DNA of 64,000 nt from an uncultured Prevotellaceae bacterium (GCA_900316445.1 ONCZ01000001.1:149858-213857), one strand, 5' to 3'; shown: positions 35,982-45,907, counted from the stretch's first letter. The notes: generated by a model from the letters alone, not told the origin. Numbers and translations are program-made.

Positions 35982-38159
35982 TTATTTCGCGTGACTGTTT
36001 TCAACTGCTGTTAAGCCCATCTGAGATATGCGGTATACAAAGTTGTTGAATTTTGTATAGGGCGGTAACTGACCAACGAATTCTTCCACAGCATAACGCT
36101 GTGCTTCTGTAAGGTACATGAAGAGAGTGTTCTGGTCTGTCAACTGTGCTTGAAGCTCCTTCAAGGCTTTCTGGTCCACATCTTTCCAGGTACGGTTGGC
36201 ACGGGTAACCAAAAGATTGATAGTTCCCATGTTGAGAAGCCCAGAAGGAATCGAATTGTCATCTAAGTTCGGATATTCAATGATGGCAATCTCATTGGGC
36301 AGAATGTCTGGGCAGATGTCTTTGATGTCCTTAGCCATGATGAAACGGCTGTCTTCTGCCAGAAAGTCCTCATCGTAGGTCAGACGGCGAACTTGTAAGC
36401 CTATAGAAATCCAGTAGTTTTCTAATTCTTGGGCTAAATAACTCTTACCATTAGCGGCATCAGTAGAGAGCAGATTGAGAACATTCTGCTGACCTTCCTT
36501 GAAATTGGGGAGGAGTGCCTTGCTGAGTTGGCGGAGGGCCATGTCAGCAATGGTCTTGTTGAAACGTCGATAACGCAAGGTGCTTTCTTTCGGGAAGCAT
36601 CCCATGACAGGAATCTTGGTGATACGTTCCGAACGCATACGATCCCGTAGCGTACGATCCAGCAACTCGATGATGAAGAAGTACAAAGCAGTCATTATGA
36701 AGGTTAGCAGGAAGGCACCAAGCAAAATCATCATACGATTGGTGGGTTGGGCATTCATCGGGAACAATGGCGGGTTGAGTACACGGAGCGTAGCTGTCGT
36801 CATCTGTAGGTTCTTCTGACGGAGACGTGCTGCATTCAGGGCTTTTAACATTTCCATATAATTGCCTTCGATAAAGCCGATATGGCGATCTTTACGGCTC
36901 AACGTTGCTCCAATTGGTGCATAATAAAGGAACTGCTTATCAATATTGGCACGCATGATGTCCTGAGCGCCTAATTCTGCTTTAGTTTTTTCTAATAAAA
37001 GCACTTGTTCGAGCCATCTGCTAATCATATCATTGGCTTTAACACCGGTTTCAGTGCTATAAGTTCCCGCTTCAATGTCTTTGATTAAACTACGAACATT
37101 GTCGGTGGCATTTTGAAGCATTTTTTCAGCTTTTGCCAATTCTAATTGAGATTCCACGCCACTACCACCTCCTTCACTGCTCATCAAGCGAAGATTTGAG
37201 ATACGTGATTGAATACGGGAAATATCCGTTATTTGATTTGTGAAATCTTTATTTGCCTTGATTATTTTTGCGCGATCTCCTAACTGACGCTCCAAATAAT
37301 CCATCAAGGCACGTGTTGTAGCTTGATTTTTAAGTAGGTCATTATCTGATTTCTGTTGAGTTCCATCCATTCCTGCAATAACTCTGGTTTGTTCACCGTA
37401 ATTGATGATTCGTTTTTCTACATTGTAGCGAATCAAATCATCTTCGGCATTGGTCAGGATGCGGTATAGACGAGCTACCTCACGCTCAAAGAACTTAATC
37501 ACATTATTAGTCTCGCCATAACGGAGTTGCGCATATTGGCGAGCAAATACTTCATTCAAAATGTCCAAAGTATTATAAGCGATACCCGCATCATTAGCAG
37601 AATAGCCAATGTCAATAATATCACTTTTGTTTAATTGCATGACTTTCAAACGGCTGGTAATGCTATTGATGCCAAAATAGGGGTGGTAGTTCGTTATACC
37701 AAACAAGTAATTATCTTGCGTTGGCTTTTCGTATGCCTTCAAGTTAGCATATGTGGCATTTTCACTGTTATGATTAATCAGTGCCTTCACATCAGCAGGA
37801 ACACTATTGTTGAGCTGGCGGAAATGCTCTGCAGAGATGTAGTTGTTATCTTTGTTGGTATTACCATACATCATACAGCGAGCGAATAAACGAAGTGACA
37901 CCTCATGGATAGTTACGTCAGTTGTAATCAGTAACATCAAATTTTTCATGTTTGTATCAGAATGTCCCCCAGCTGTACCTGAACCTCCTTCAATATTATA
38001 GGCTGTAATCATTCCTGTATAGATGGTTGTGTTTGTATCATACACACGTTCCATATTACGTGTCATAAACCATGCTACCACCAATGCTATCAATGGCAGG
38101 ATAATAAGGTACCAACGAATTTTGTATAAGAATCTGACGATATATCTGAATAAATCCAT
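35982..38159 (-). CDS. Chain-length/export protein, Wzz-Wzc-like with degenerate ATPase
   Basis: 725 residues: a membrane segment at about 14-33, a long periplasmic coiled-coil region (about 40-460), a second segment at about 476-500 and a cytosolic ATPase-like domain. The Walker A-like motif STDAANGKS (565-573) keeps GKS but lacks the PGEGKS form, and the Walker B-like stretch IAIIEYPNL has Glu where Asp is usual. The C-terminus lacks a tyrosine cluster. It probably sets chain length and couples to the outer membrane, without normal tyrosine kinase cycling. Confidence 0.83.
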   Translation of the reverse strand: MDLFRYIVRFLYKIRWYLIILPLIALVVAWFMTRNMERVYDTNTTIYTGMITAYNIEGGSGTAGGHSDTNMKNLMLLITTDVTIHEVSLRLFARCMMYGNTNKDNNYISAEHFRQLNNSVPADVKALINHNSENATYANLKAYEKPTQDNYLFGITNYHPYFGINSITSRLKVMQLNKSDIIDIGYSANDAGIAYNTLDILNEVFARQYAQLRYGETNNVIKFFEREVARLYRILTNAEDDLIRYNVEKRIINYGEQTRVIAGMDGTQQKSDNDLLKNQATTRALMDYLERQLGDRAKIIKANKDFTNQITDISRIQSRISNLRLMSSEGGGSGVESQLELAKAEKMLQNATDNVRSLIKDIEAGTYSTETGVKANDMISRWLEQVLLLEKTKAELGAQDIMRANIDKQFLYYAPIGATLSRKDRHIGFIEGNYMEMLKALNAARLRQKNLQMTTATLRVLNPPLFPMNAQPTNRMMILLGAFLLTFIMTALYFFIIELLDRTLRDRMRSERITKIPVMGCFPKESTLRYRRFNKTIADMALRQLSKALLPNFKEGQQNVLNLLSTDAANGKSYLAQELENYWISIGLQVRRLTYDEDFLAEDSRFIMAKDIKDICPDILPNEIAIIEYPNLDDNSIPSGLLNMGTINLLVTRANRTWKDVDQKALKELQAQLTDQNTLFMYLTEAQRYAVEEFVGQLPPYTKFNNFVYRISQMGLTAVENSHAK

Positions 38160-38170
38160 AATGCTACTTT

Positions 38171-39133
38171 TTATTTCGTTTTACTTTCTTTCTTAGCTGC
38201 TTTAGCTGCTGCTTTCTCTGCTTTCTTTTCTGCTTTTTCTAAAGCCTTGGTTTTCTTCTCATCTTCTTCTACTGCCTTCTTAATCCGTTTTTCAACAGCC
38301 TTGTTCTCTTTCGCTATCTCCTTGTCGGATTTAGTCACATGGGTATCCAAAGTGATTTCAGTTGTAGAGTTTGTAATAATGGGCGTGTGGGTCAAAATTT
38401 CAAGGGTAATGATATCTGTTGTTATTGTGGTTTGCATGGATTGATACATTTGAATCTGACCACTTTCACGCTGTTTAGTATAGGCAAAATCTTCAATATC
38501 CATATTGCCATTTTCAAATTCTTCGCGATTTAGTGCTCCGGCTCCTTGATAAGCTGCTGCTCCTTCTCCAAAGGTCTTCAAAGTCACCAAATCATTCGTG
38601 ATTTTTACAAATAAAGACGCAATTTGCAATTTTAATTTATCATAGGCAATATCTTTAGCTATTACTGCTTGGTCTACTGCAAGTCTTGAACGTCTTATAG
38701 ACGGAACGTAGTCTAAAACGTCTTCAACAGAAAGAGATGCACTGACGCCAACATTCCAATAACTTTGCTCTGAGCCTTGGAATTGGTAAATCATATAGCT
38801 CGTTGTAGATGAATTGTTGCCCCACATATCGGCTTTTCCATAACTATAACTGGCACGACCGCTAACATGGCCGAAAATACTACGTTTCGTTTTTGCCACT
38901 TCTGCCTCTGCAATCTGCCGAGCTTTCTCCAAGGATAAAATCTCAGGATTAGCCTTCGCATTCTCAAGTAACACCGCCAATGGTGGCAAATGGAACTGTG
39001 AGAAGTTAATATCCTTCTCCTTACTGGAGTCAAAGAATCCGGCCGCGATACCACTTTCGTCGAACTGAGCGAAAGCGGAGGAACCGATTCCCGTGGCCGC
39101 TACGATCATTAATAGACGTTTAATCTTGTTCAT
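38171..39133 (-). CDS. Short TolC-family outer-membrane protein with basic C-terminal tail
   Basis: 320 residues with a signal peptide ending SSAFA-Q (about residue 22). The body resembles one half of a TolC-type outer membrane efflux protein (helical repeats with LEKARQIAEAEVAKTKRS). The last ~60 residues are almost only Lys, Ala and Glu. Usual TolC proteins are about 420-480 residues, so this one is short. It may serve as the outer-membrane partner in place of a Wza-type porin, which I do not see in the operon. Confidence 0.65.
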   Translation of the reverse strand: MNKIKRLLMIVAATGIGSSAFAQFDESGIAAGFFDSSKEKDINFSQFHLPPLAVLLENAKANPEILSLEKARQIAEAEVAKTKRSIFGHVSGRASYSYGKADMWGNNSSTTSYMIYQFQGSEQSYWNVGVSASLSVEDVLDYVPSIRRSRLAVDQAVIAKDIAYDKLKLQIASLFVKITNDLVTLKTFGEGAAAYQGAGALNREEFENGNMDIEDFAYTKQRESGQIQMYQSMQTTITTDIITLEILTHTPIITNSTTEITLDTHVTKSDKEIAKENKAVEKRIKKAVEEDEKKTKALEKAEKKAEKAAAKAAKKESKTK

Positions 39134-39155
39134 TATGATATGGTTTATGTTTGTC

Positions 39156-40370
39156 TTATACGTTATCTTTTTGGATGAATGCTGTCAGAGTGCGGAATAT
39201 GATCTTCATATCCATCGTGAAACAATAGGTCTGTCCGTAGATGATGTCGAGCTGCTTGCGCTCTTCTGCCGACATCATACCACCCTTGCCGCGTTCTTCA
39301 ACCTGCCAAAGGCCAGTGAGGCCCGCAGGTGCCATGAAACGGTCAATGCTGGAATCTACGGTGAGTTTCTCTGCCTCATAAAGAGGTAACGGGCGATTGC
39401 CCACGATGGACATGTCGCCTTTTAATATGTTGAAGAGCTGTGGCAGCTCATCAATACTGTACTTGCGGATGAACTTACCCACTTTGGTCACACGCGGGTC
39501 GTTCTCAATCTTAACAAAGGCATTGTTGTTCTCCTCTTCTTTCTCCTTGTTGAAGTCAGACTCGGATACTACGAAGTCATCACCGACTAGCATAACCTCA
39601 TCGTCGCTGATCATCATGTCTGACTCCATACCCATGTCCATCATCATCATCTCAGCTTCCTCGCCTAAAGGTGCCGTGATGACACTCTGGTGATCCTTCT
39701 CTTCTTCATTGTCCTTCTCAGCATACTGGTTGCCAGCTTCCTTGGCGACCTCCTTCAGTCTCTGCTCGGCATCGGCATACATTGAACGGAACTTCAAGAA
39801 GTCGAAGACGGTATAGTTCGTACCGACACGCTTGGACTTGAATATAATCGGGCCCTTGCTCTCCAATCGGATGGCTATGGCCGTGATGATGAATACCGGA
39901 GATAGGATGATAATGCCCAAAAGGGAAAAGAAAATGTCGAAGAGGCGTTTCCAAAGAGGAATCTTGAAACGCAGGATGCGATGCTTGGATGGGGCATCGT
40001 CGAACAACATCATCTCACGGTCGGAGATAAATGTGATTTTCTTATTGAGATCTGTAATGGAAGAATTGATATCAATCGTGTCGTTGATACCGCATTTCTG
40101 ATACATCTTCCGGTCATCCAATGTCAACTCTTTGGTGAGCAGGATGATGTACACATTCTTACATTTCTTCTTGATATAGGTGATGGCCGTGATATCTTCC
40201 GCCTGAACACTCTGCTCGTAGAACAAGATAAAATGCTCGTTACGAACATGAGGGGCACAGGCAGAGGCAGCGTCCTTATAGTTGGTCGAAAACTGAACCA
40301 ACCGTCCGGGAATGTATCTCAGTCGTTCCTGGGTTTCTGGATTGTTGCCAAGATATACAATGCCTATCAT
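39156..40370 (-). CDS. Initiating sugar transferase (WbaP/WcaJ C-terminal type) with receiver-like N-terminus
   Basis: 404 residues. Residues 1-120 look like a receiver-type alpha/beta domain rather than the usual four membrane helices; no phosphoacceptor motif is clear. Residues 140-168 form the re-entrant membrane helix and 172-200 carry KRVGTNYTVFDFLKFRSM. Residues 292-404 carry SIDELPQLFNILKGDMSIVGNRP and GLTGLWQV. An acidic, Met-rich stretch (about 200-285) interrupts the catalytic domain. It transfers a sugar phosphate to undecaprenyl phosphate, starting the repeat unit. Confidence 0.88.
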   Translation of the reverse strand: MIGIVYLGNNPETQERLRYIPGRLVQFSTNYKDAASACAPHVRNEHFILFYEQSVQAEDITAITYIKKKCKNVYIILLTKELTLDDRKMYQKCGINDTIDINSSITDLNKKITFISDREMMLFDDAPSKHRILRFKIPLWKRLFDIFFSLLGIIILSPVFIITAIAIRLESKGPIIFKSKRVGTNYTVFDFLKFRSMYADAEQRLKEVAKEAGNQYAEKDNEEEKDHQSVITAPLGEEAEMMMMDMGMESDMMISDDEVMLVGDDFVVSESDFNKEKEEENNNAFVKIENDPRVTKVGKFIRKYSIDELPQLFNILKGDMSIVGNRPLPLYEAEKLTVDSSIDRFMAPAGLTGLWQVEERGKGGMMSAEERKQLDIIYGQTYCFTMDMKIIFRTLTAFIQKDNV

Positions 40371-40404
40371 ATATATTATATAATATGTGTATACTTATGA
40401 CGAC

Positions 40405-40770
40405 TCAGGGAATAATCTTCTTGACCCTGATCTTCAGCTCCATCGGATTAAATGGTTTGACAATATAGTCCTCGGCGCCAATTTCCAACAGGCGGATTCG
40501 CTCACTCGTGGAATCCTCGCTGGAGAGCATAATGACGGGAATGTGCTTGAACAACTCGTTCTGCTTGATCCATTCCAGGAAATCGTCACCACGCATGCCT
40601 GGCATACGGATGTCGGAGATAATGAGGTCGGGCGTGTTTCCAGCCTGGAGCCATTTCACTCCTTGCAATCCATCTGGCAACCACTGTACGTCGTAGTCGC
40701 TCATAAGATAGATGGAGAGCACCTTTGCGATGGTCTCTTTGTCGTCAAGTATTAGTATTTTCTTCTTCAT
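40405..40770 (-). CDS. REC-only response regulator
   Basis: A 121-residue single-domain receiver with KKILILDDKE, the phosphoacceptor Asp in LIISDIRMPGM (about residue 54), SSED, and the Lys of VKPFNP near the C-terminus. ATG 40770 is chosen; the longer frame to 40866 crosses the promoter at 40813-40846. It has no output domain. It is the first gene of the assembly operon, 34 bases before the sugar transferase, which itself has a receiver-like domain. Confidence 0.88.
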   Translation of the reverse strand: MKKKILILDDKETIAKVLSIYLMSDYDVQWLPDGLQGVKWLQAGNTPDLIISDIRMPGMRGDDFLEWIKQNELFKHIPVIMLSSEDSTSERIRLLEIGAEDYIVKPFNPMELKIRVKKIIP

Positions 40771-40812
40771 ATAAGAATGGTTTTTATTACGTAATAATGC
40801 TATTCTAACGTG

Positions 40813-40846
40813 CAAAGGTAAACAAAATATTTTAATTGAACACAAA
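40813..40846 (-). promoter_or_regulatory. Promoter of the polysaccharide assembly operon
   Basis: TACCTTTG (40820-40813) with TTTTG about 22 bases upstream (40847-40843). The predicted leader is about 40 bases to ATG 40770. Confidence 0.6.
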
Positions 40847-40953
40847 ATTTGGTAAAAAAATTGCATTTTTGCTTAAAATAATTGGAAAAATGGAAAAAAA
40901 TGAGGAAATTTGCACATAAAGTGTATTGTTTATAGACAAATTAATTCAAATTT

Positions 40954-42444
40954 ATGGCAAACAGACTTTTGTTAGGTTTTGATGTCGGTAGCTCATCAGT
41001 GAAGGCATCACTTGTTAATGCCGACAACGGCAAGTGTGTAGCAACAGCTTTCTTCCCCGAGAAGGAGGCTCCCATCACGGCAGTCAAGGCCGGATGGGCA
41101 GAGCAGGATCCCCAGATGTGGTGGAATAATGCGAAGTTGAGTCTCCAGAAGATCATGGCCGACTCCGGAGCCAAGGCTGAGGAGATCAAGTCCATTGGTA
41201 TTTCGTATCAGATGCACGGATTGGTGTGTGTGGACAAGGATCTGAAAGCTTTGCGTCCGTCGATCATCTGGTGTGACTCTCGTGCAGTTCCTTATGGTGA
41301 GAAGGCTTTTAAGGAACTCGGCGCTGAGCAGTGTCTGAGTCATCTGTTGAACTCTCCTGGTAACTTCACAGCAGCCAAGCTGGCCTGGGTGAAGGAGAAT
41401 GAGCCGGAGCTTTACAGTAAGATTTATAAGATCATGCTGCCCGGTGACTATATCGCTATGCGGCTGAGTGGGGTAGCTAACACCACCGTCAGTGGTCTGA
41501 GTGAGGGTATGTTCTGGGATTTCAAGAACAATAACGTGGCTGACTTCCTGATGAAGTATTATGGCTTTGACGCATCCCTGATTGCCGACATCGTTCCTAC
41601 GTTTGCCGAGCAGAGCGTGGTGAGTGCAGAGGCTGCTGAGGAACTGGGCCTGAAGGCCGGTACACCGATTACCTATCGTGGGGGTGACCAGCCCAACAAC
41701 GCCTTGTCGCTCAATGTGTTGAATCCGGGTGAGATCGCTGCTACGGCTGGTACGTCAGGTGTGGTATATGGTGTGCTTGGTGATGTGAACTATGACAAGC
41801 AGAGTCGTGTGAACACCTTCGCCCACGTGAACCATACTGCTGACCAGACTCGTCTGGGTGTGCTGCTCTGCATCAATGGTACGGGTATCCTGAATGCCTG
41901 GACGCATCGTAACATCACCCCGGAAATCGGTTATGCCGAGATGAACGACCTGGCTGCCAGTGTGCCCATCGGCAGTGAGGGTGTGACCATCATCCCGTTT
42001 GGAAATGGTGCTGAGCGCGTGTTGGAGAATAAGGAGATCGGCTGTTCAATCAATGGGCTGAACTTCAACAAGCACAACAAGGCTCATCTGGTTCGTGCTG
42101 CCCAGGAGGGTATTGTCTTCTCTTTCTGCTATGGTATGGAAATTATGCAGCAGATGGGTATGGACATCAAGAAGATCCACGCCGGTAAGGCCAATATGTT
42201 CCTGAGCCCGTTGTTCCGTGATACACTAGCTGGCGTGAGCGGCGCAACCATCGAACTCTATGACACCGATGGTTCCGTAGGTGCTGCCAAGGGTGCCGGT
42301 ATTGGTGCTGGTATCTATGCCAATGCCGATGAGGCCTTTGCAACGCTGGATAAGTTACAGGTGATTGAGCCGAAGGAGGCTGACCGTGCTGCCTATGCTG
42401 CTGCATACGCCCACTGGAAAGAATCTTTGAAGAAGAATATGTAA
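40954..42444 (+). CDS. xylB: Xylulokinase (FGGY family)
   Basis: A 496-residue FGGY carbohydrate kinase that phosphorylates D-xylulose with ATP. The N-terminal LLGFDVGSSSVKASLVN phosphate loop, YQMHGLVCVD and the C-terminal GxxGAAKGAGIGAG region match the family. It is divergent from the response regulator and ends at a strong bidirectional terminator. No xylose isomerase or transporter is visible, so it is not in a full xylose operon here. Confidence 0.9.
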   Translation: MANRLLLGFDVGSSSVKASLVNADNGKCVATAFFPEKEAPITAVKAGWAEQDPQMWWNNAKLSLQKIMADSGAKAEEIKSIGISYQMHGLVCVDKDLKALRPSIIWCDSRAVPYGEKAFKELGAEQCLSHLLNSPGNFTAAKLAWVKENEPELYSKIYKIMLPGDYIAMRLSGVANTTVSGLSEGMFWDFKNNNVADFLMKYYGFDASLIADIVPTFAEQSVVSAEAAEELGLKAGTPITYRGGDQPNNALSLNVLNPGEIAATAGTSGVVYGVLGDVNYDKQSRVNTFAHVNHTADQTRLGVLLCINGTGILNAWTHRNITPEIGYAEMNDLAASVPIGSEGVTIIPFGNGAERVLENKEIGCSINGLNFNKHNKAHLVRAAQEGIVFSFCYGMEIMQQMGMDIKKIHAGKANMFLSPLFRDTLAGVSGATIELYDTDGSVGAAKGAGIGAGIYANADEAFATLDKLQVIEPKEADRAAYAAAYAHWKESLKKNM

Positions 42445-42452
42445 TGAAAGAT

Positions 42453-42476
42453 AAAGCCCGCCAACCGGCGGGCTTT
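42453..42476. terminator. Bidirectional intrinsic terminator between xylB and fcl
   Basis: AAAGCCCGCC (42453-42462) pairs perfectly with GGCGGGCTTT (42467-42476), loop AACC. It lies between two convergent genes, eight bases after xylB and just before the stop of fcl, with T-rich flanks on both sides. Confidence 0.9.
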
Positions 42477-42477
42477 A

Positions 42478-43650
42478 TTATTGCAGACTGTTTTTATACC
42501 ACTCAAACAACTTCTGAACACCATCCTCAATTTCAACTTTGTGAGTCCAGCCGAGTGAGTGAAGTTTGTACACATCGATGAGTTTGCGCATAGTGCCGTC
42601 TGGCTTGGAAGCATCGAATTCAACCGTTCCCTCAAAGCCTACAGCCTTTACAACCAGTTCGGAGAGTTCGCGGATGGTCAGTTCTTTACCTGTTCCCACA
42701 TTGATATGACAATTGCGAATCTCGCCTAATGACGGGATGGCTCCACCACGACCAGCAGAGTGGTTGCGATCTACGGCACCATCGGTAGAGGCACCATAAT
42801 GCACAGACGAATATTTCTCAATGCCAATGACATCCTTGAAATCAACATTCAACAGGACGTGCACAGAAGCGTCGGCCATATCTTCGCTCCACAAGAACTC
42901 GCGGAGTGGGGTACCTGTACCCCAGAGCACCACCTTATTATTATATATACCATATTTGCCGAGTACTTTCAGAATTTCTTCCTTCGATGCCGCTCCATTC
43001 ACACCTTCTACAGGGCGTTTGTTCAGATCGATGGCAATTTTCTCCCATTCCTCATCGTGGATGAGTTTGGCGAGATAGATCTTACGCATCATGGCCGGCA
43101 TCACATGAGAGTTCTCCAAGTGGAAGTTGTCATTCGGACCATAGAGGTTCGTGGGCATCACGGCGATATAGTTCGTACCATACTGCAGATTATATGACTC
43201 ACACATCTTCAGACCTGCAATCTTGGCGATGGCGTATTCCTCGTTGGTATATTCCAATGGGGAGGTGAGCAGGCAATCTTCCTTCATCGGCTGGGGCGCA
43301 TTCTTCGGATAGATGCACGTACTGCCCAGGAAGAGCAGCTTCTTTACCCCGTGTGCATAGGCCTCACTGATGACATTACACTGAATCTTCATGTTCATCA
43401 TGATGAAGTCAGCACGGTAGAGTGAGTTGGCCATGATGCCACCCACGAAAGCTGCAGCCAGGACAACACCTTCCGGACACTCCTCGTCGAAGAACTTCCT
43501 AACAGCCACCTGATCCGTGAGATCCAATTCCTTGTGACTGCGACCTACCAGATTGGTATAGCCTCTTTGCAGAAGGTTATTCCAAATAGCGGAACCCACA
43601 AGGCCGTGGTGTCCCGCTACATATATCTTACTGTTCTTATCGAGTGTCAT
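42478..43650 (-). CDS. fcl: GDP-L-fucose synthase
   Basis: A 390-residue SDR that converts GDP-4-keto-6-deoxymannose to GDP-L-fucose by 3,5-epimerisation and reduction. [10 protein letters not shown] binds [12 protein letters not shown] and the Y-x3-K pair (YAIAK) are the active site. At 390 residues it is longer than the usual ~320, owing to an insertion around 210-310 also common in Bacteroidetes homologues. The start overlaps the gmd stop by four bases. Confidence 0.93.
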   Translation of the reverse strand: MTLDKNSKIYVAGHHGLVGSAIWNNLLQRGYTNLVGRSHKELDLTDQVAVRKFFDEECPEGVVLAAAFVGGIMANSLYRADFIMMNMKIQCNVISEAYAHGVKKLLFLGSTCIYPKNAPQPMKEDCLLTSPLEYTNEEYAIAKIAGLKMCESYNLQYGTNYIAVMPTNLYGPNDNFHLENSHVMPAMMRKIYLAKLIHDEEWEKIAIDLNKRPVEGVNGAASKEEILKVLGKYGIYNNKVVLWGTGTPLREFLWSEDMADASVHVLLNVDFKDVIGIEKYSSVHYGASTDGAVDRNHSAGRGGAIPSLGEIRNCHINVGTGKELTIRELSELVVKAVGFEGTVEFDASKPDGTMRKLIDVYKLHSLGWTHKVEIEDGVQKLFEWYKNSLQ

Positions 43651-44732
43651 TCTTCCATCTGTGCTTTAATGAACAACTTCTTGACGAACTTCATGTCGTG
43701 CTTGACCATAATCTTCACCAAATCCTGGAAGGAAGTCTTCTGAGGATTCCAACCTAACTTGGCCTTCGCCTTCGCTGGATTACCAAGCAACTGGTCTACC
43801 TCTGCAGGACGGAAATACTTCGGATCGACCTCAACAAGGACCTTACCAGTCTTCTTGTCGTAACCTTTCTCGTCGACACCGTCACCGCGCCATTCCAGTT
43901 CGATGCCCACCTCCTTGAAGGCTAGTGTGGCAAACTCACGGACGGTATGATATTCACCGGTAGCAATCACGAAGTCATCTGGTTCCGGCTGTTGCAGGAT
44001 AAGCCACATGCATTCGATGTAGTCCTTGGCATATCCCCAGTCGCGCAGGGAATTCAGATTACCCAGATAGAGTTTGTCCTGATAGCCCTGTGCAATACGG
44101 GCTGCTGCCAAAGTGATCTTGCGAGTGACGAAGTTCTCACCGCGACGCTCACTCTCATGGTTAAAGAGGATACCGTTGCAGCAGTACATACCGTATGACT
44201 CACGGTAGTTCTTCATGATCCAGAAACCATAAAGCTTGGCGACAGAGTAGGGGCTACGGGGATAGAACGGGGTAGTCTCGCTCTGAGGAACCTCCTGTAC
44301 TTTTCCGTAGAGTTCAGAGGTAGAAGCCTGATAGATTCGGCAGGTCTTCTCCAGTCCGCAGATGCGTACTGCCTCCAACAGACGAAGCACGCCAACAGCA
44401 TCAGTATCAGCTGTATACTCCGGAACGTCAAAGGAAACCTTTACGTGACTTTGGGCAGCCAGATTATAAATCTCAGTAGGCTTTGTCTCGCCGATGATAC
44501 GGATCAGTGAGGAAGAGTCAGTCATATCTGCCCAGTGCAGATTGACGAGACGTTTCTTCTTCATATCCCTGACCCATTCGTCAAGATAGAGATGTTCGAT
44601 TCGACCAGTGTTGAAGGATGAGGAACGGCGTAAGAGACCATGAACCTCATAACCTTTTTCGATTAAGAATTCTGCCAGGTAGGAGCCGTCTTGGCCGGTG
44701 ATACCTGTAATGAGAGCAACTTTTTTATCCAT
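43647..44732 (-). CDS. gmd: GDP-mannose 4,6-dehydratase
   Basis: A 361-residue extended SDR, the first committed step to GDP-L-fucose. [23 protein letters not shown] at the start, STSELYG and [10 protein letters not shown] are the family marks. It stands between manC (9 bases) and fcl (4-base overlap), giving a complete GDP-mannose to GDP-fucose run. The fucose is probably used by the transferase at 23420 or elsewhere in the genome. Confidence 0.95.
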   Translation of the reverse strand: MDKKVALITGITGQDGSYLAEFLIEKGYEVHGLLRRSSSFNTGRIEHLYLDEWVRDMKKKRLVNLHWADMTDSSSLIRIIGETKPTEIYNLAAQSHVKVSFDVPEYTADTDAVGVLRLLEAVRICGLEKTCRIYQASTSELYGKVQEVPQSETTPFYPRSPYSVAKLYGFWIMKNYRESYGMYCCNGILFNHESERRGENFVTRKITLAAARIAQGYQDKLYLGNLNSLRDWGYAKDYIECMWLILQQPEPDDFVIATGEYHTVREFATLAFKEVGIELEWRGDGVDEKGYDKKTGKVLVEVDPKYFRPAEVDQLLGNPAKAKAKLGWNPQKTSFQDLVKIMVKHDMKFVKKLFIKAQMEE

Positions 44733-44741
44733 ATTTAATGA

Positions 44742-45809
44742 TTATTCGTTTCCTGAAAATTGTTTGATGCGCTGTTCCTCCGAGAGCTTGCAGATGAGGA
44801 GCGTGTTGTCTTTTTCTGCAACGATATAACCGTCCAATCCCTGAATGACCACCTTCTTCTCCTGGGTAGTGTGGACGATACAGTTGCGACTTTCGAAGAT
44901 ATTGATGTCGTTGCCGATGCTTACATTGCCGTAGAGGTCTTTCTTGCTCTGTTCGTGCAGAGAACCCCACGTACCGAGATCACTCCATCCGAAGTCTGCC
45001 GGACAAACGAAGATTTCCTCTGCCTTCTCCATAATGGCGTAGTCTACGGAGATATTCTCACATTCGGGGAACTGGCGGTTAATCTCTTCTTGTTCTTTTG
45101 CTGTTCCATAAATGGGCAACATGGATTCGAAGATTTTGGCCATCGCAGGCTGATAGACGCGGAAGGCATTGACGATGGTGTTCACGTTCCAGATGAAGAT
45201 ACCGGCATTCCAGAAGAAGTAGTTCTTTTTGATGTATTCCTGCGCAGTCTTCAGATCGGGCTTCTCGCGGAAGGAGTCTACCCGGAAGATTTCCTTGTTG
45301 CGGAGGGAACTGTTGCTCAGATCAGCCTGGATATAACCGTAACCAGTTTCCGGACGATTCGGTTTCATACCTAAGGTGACGATGGCGTCGGTCTCACTGG
45401 TAAACAACATACATTCCTTCACAACACGCTGGAACTCAGCCTTGTCTATAACGATGTGGTCGCTGGGTGTCACCACGATGTTGGCCTTCGGATCAGCCGA
45501 CTTGATGCGCCAACTGACATAGGCAATACAGGGGGCGGTATTTCTGCGACAAGGTTCACAGAGGATGTTGCTTTCCGGCATGTCGGGCAACTGCTCTTTG
45601 ACGATGGCTGCGTATTTCTGATTGGTGACGACCCAGATGTTCTCCGGACGCACCAGATTCCCAAACCTTTCTACTGTCAATTGTAATAAGGTTTTCCCGA
45701 TACCGAGCACGTCAATGAACTGCTTTGGCTTTTCTGTTGTGCTCATCGGCCAGAAGCGACTGCCTACGCCGCCCGCCATGATAACCAGATGATTGTTCGT
45801 TCTTGCCAT
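44742..45809 (-). CDS. manC: Mannose-1-phosphate guanylyltransferase
   Basis: A 355-residue single-domain GDP-mannose pyrophosphorylase: MAGGVGSRFWPMSTTEKPKQF signature at the N-terminus (read as GGxGxRxWP with KPKQ), VTPSDHIV, and FWNAGIFIWN. It lacks the C-terminal isomerase domain found in bifunctional enzymes. It is the first gene of the GDP-fucose operon, with a promoter 25 bases upstream. Confidence 0.93.
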   Translation of the reverse strand: MARTNNHLVIMAGGVGSRFWPMSTTEKPKQFIDVLGIGKTLLQLTVERFGNLVRPENIWVVTNQKYAAIVKEQLPDMPESNILCEPCRRNTAPCIAYVSWRIKSADPKANIVVTPSDHIVIDKAEFQRVVKECMLFTSETDAIVTLGMKPNRPETGYGYIQADLSNSSLRNKEIFRVDSFREKPDLKTAQEYIKKNYFFWNAGIFIWNVNTIVNAFRVYQPAMAKIFESMLPIYGTAKEQEEINRQFPECENISVDYAIMEKAEEIFVCPADFGWSDLGTWGSLHEQSKKDLYGNVSIGNDINIFESRNCIVHTTQEKKVVIQGLDGYIVAEKDNTLLICKLSEEQRIKQFSGNE

Positions 45810-45834
45810 AATCTTCTAAGCTGATAATAATCGG

Positions 45835-45866
45835 CAAAGATAGGTATTTTCTACGAAATAAACGAA
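45835..45866 (-). promoter_or_regulatory. Promoter of manC-gmd-fcl
   Basis: TTCG (45866-45863), a 20-base spacer and TATCTTTG (45842-45835). The spacer contains ATTTCGTAGAAAAT, the same dyad type as at 14764 and 16846. Confidence 0.72.
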
Positions 45867-45907
45867 AAATTTCGAGAAAAAAGTTATTTTTATGCAAGTT
45901 TCTTTAT

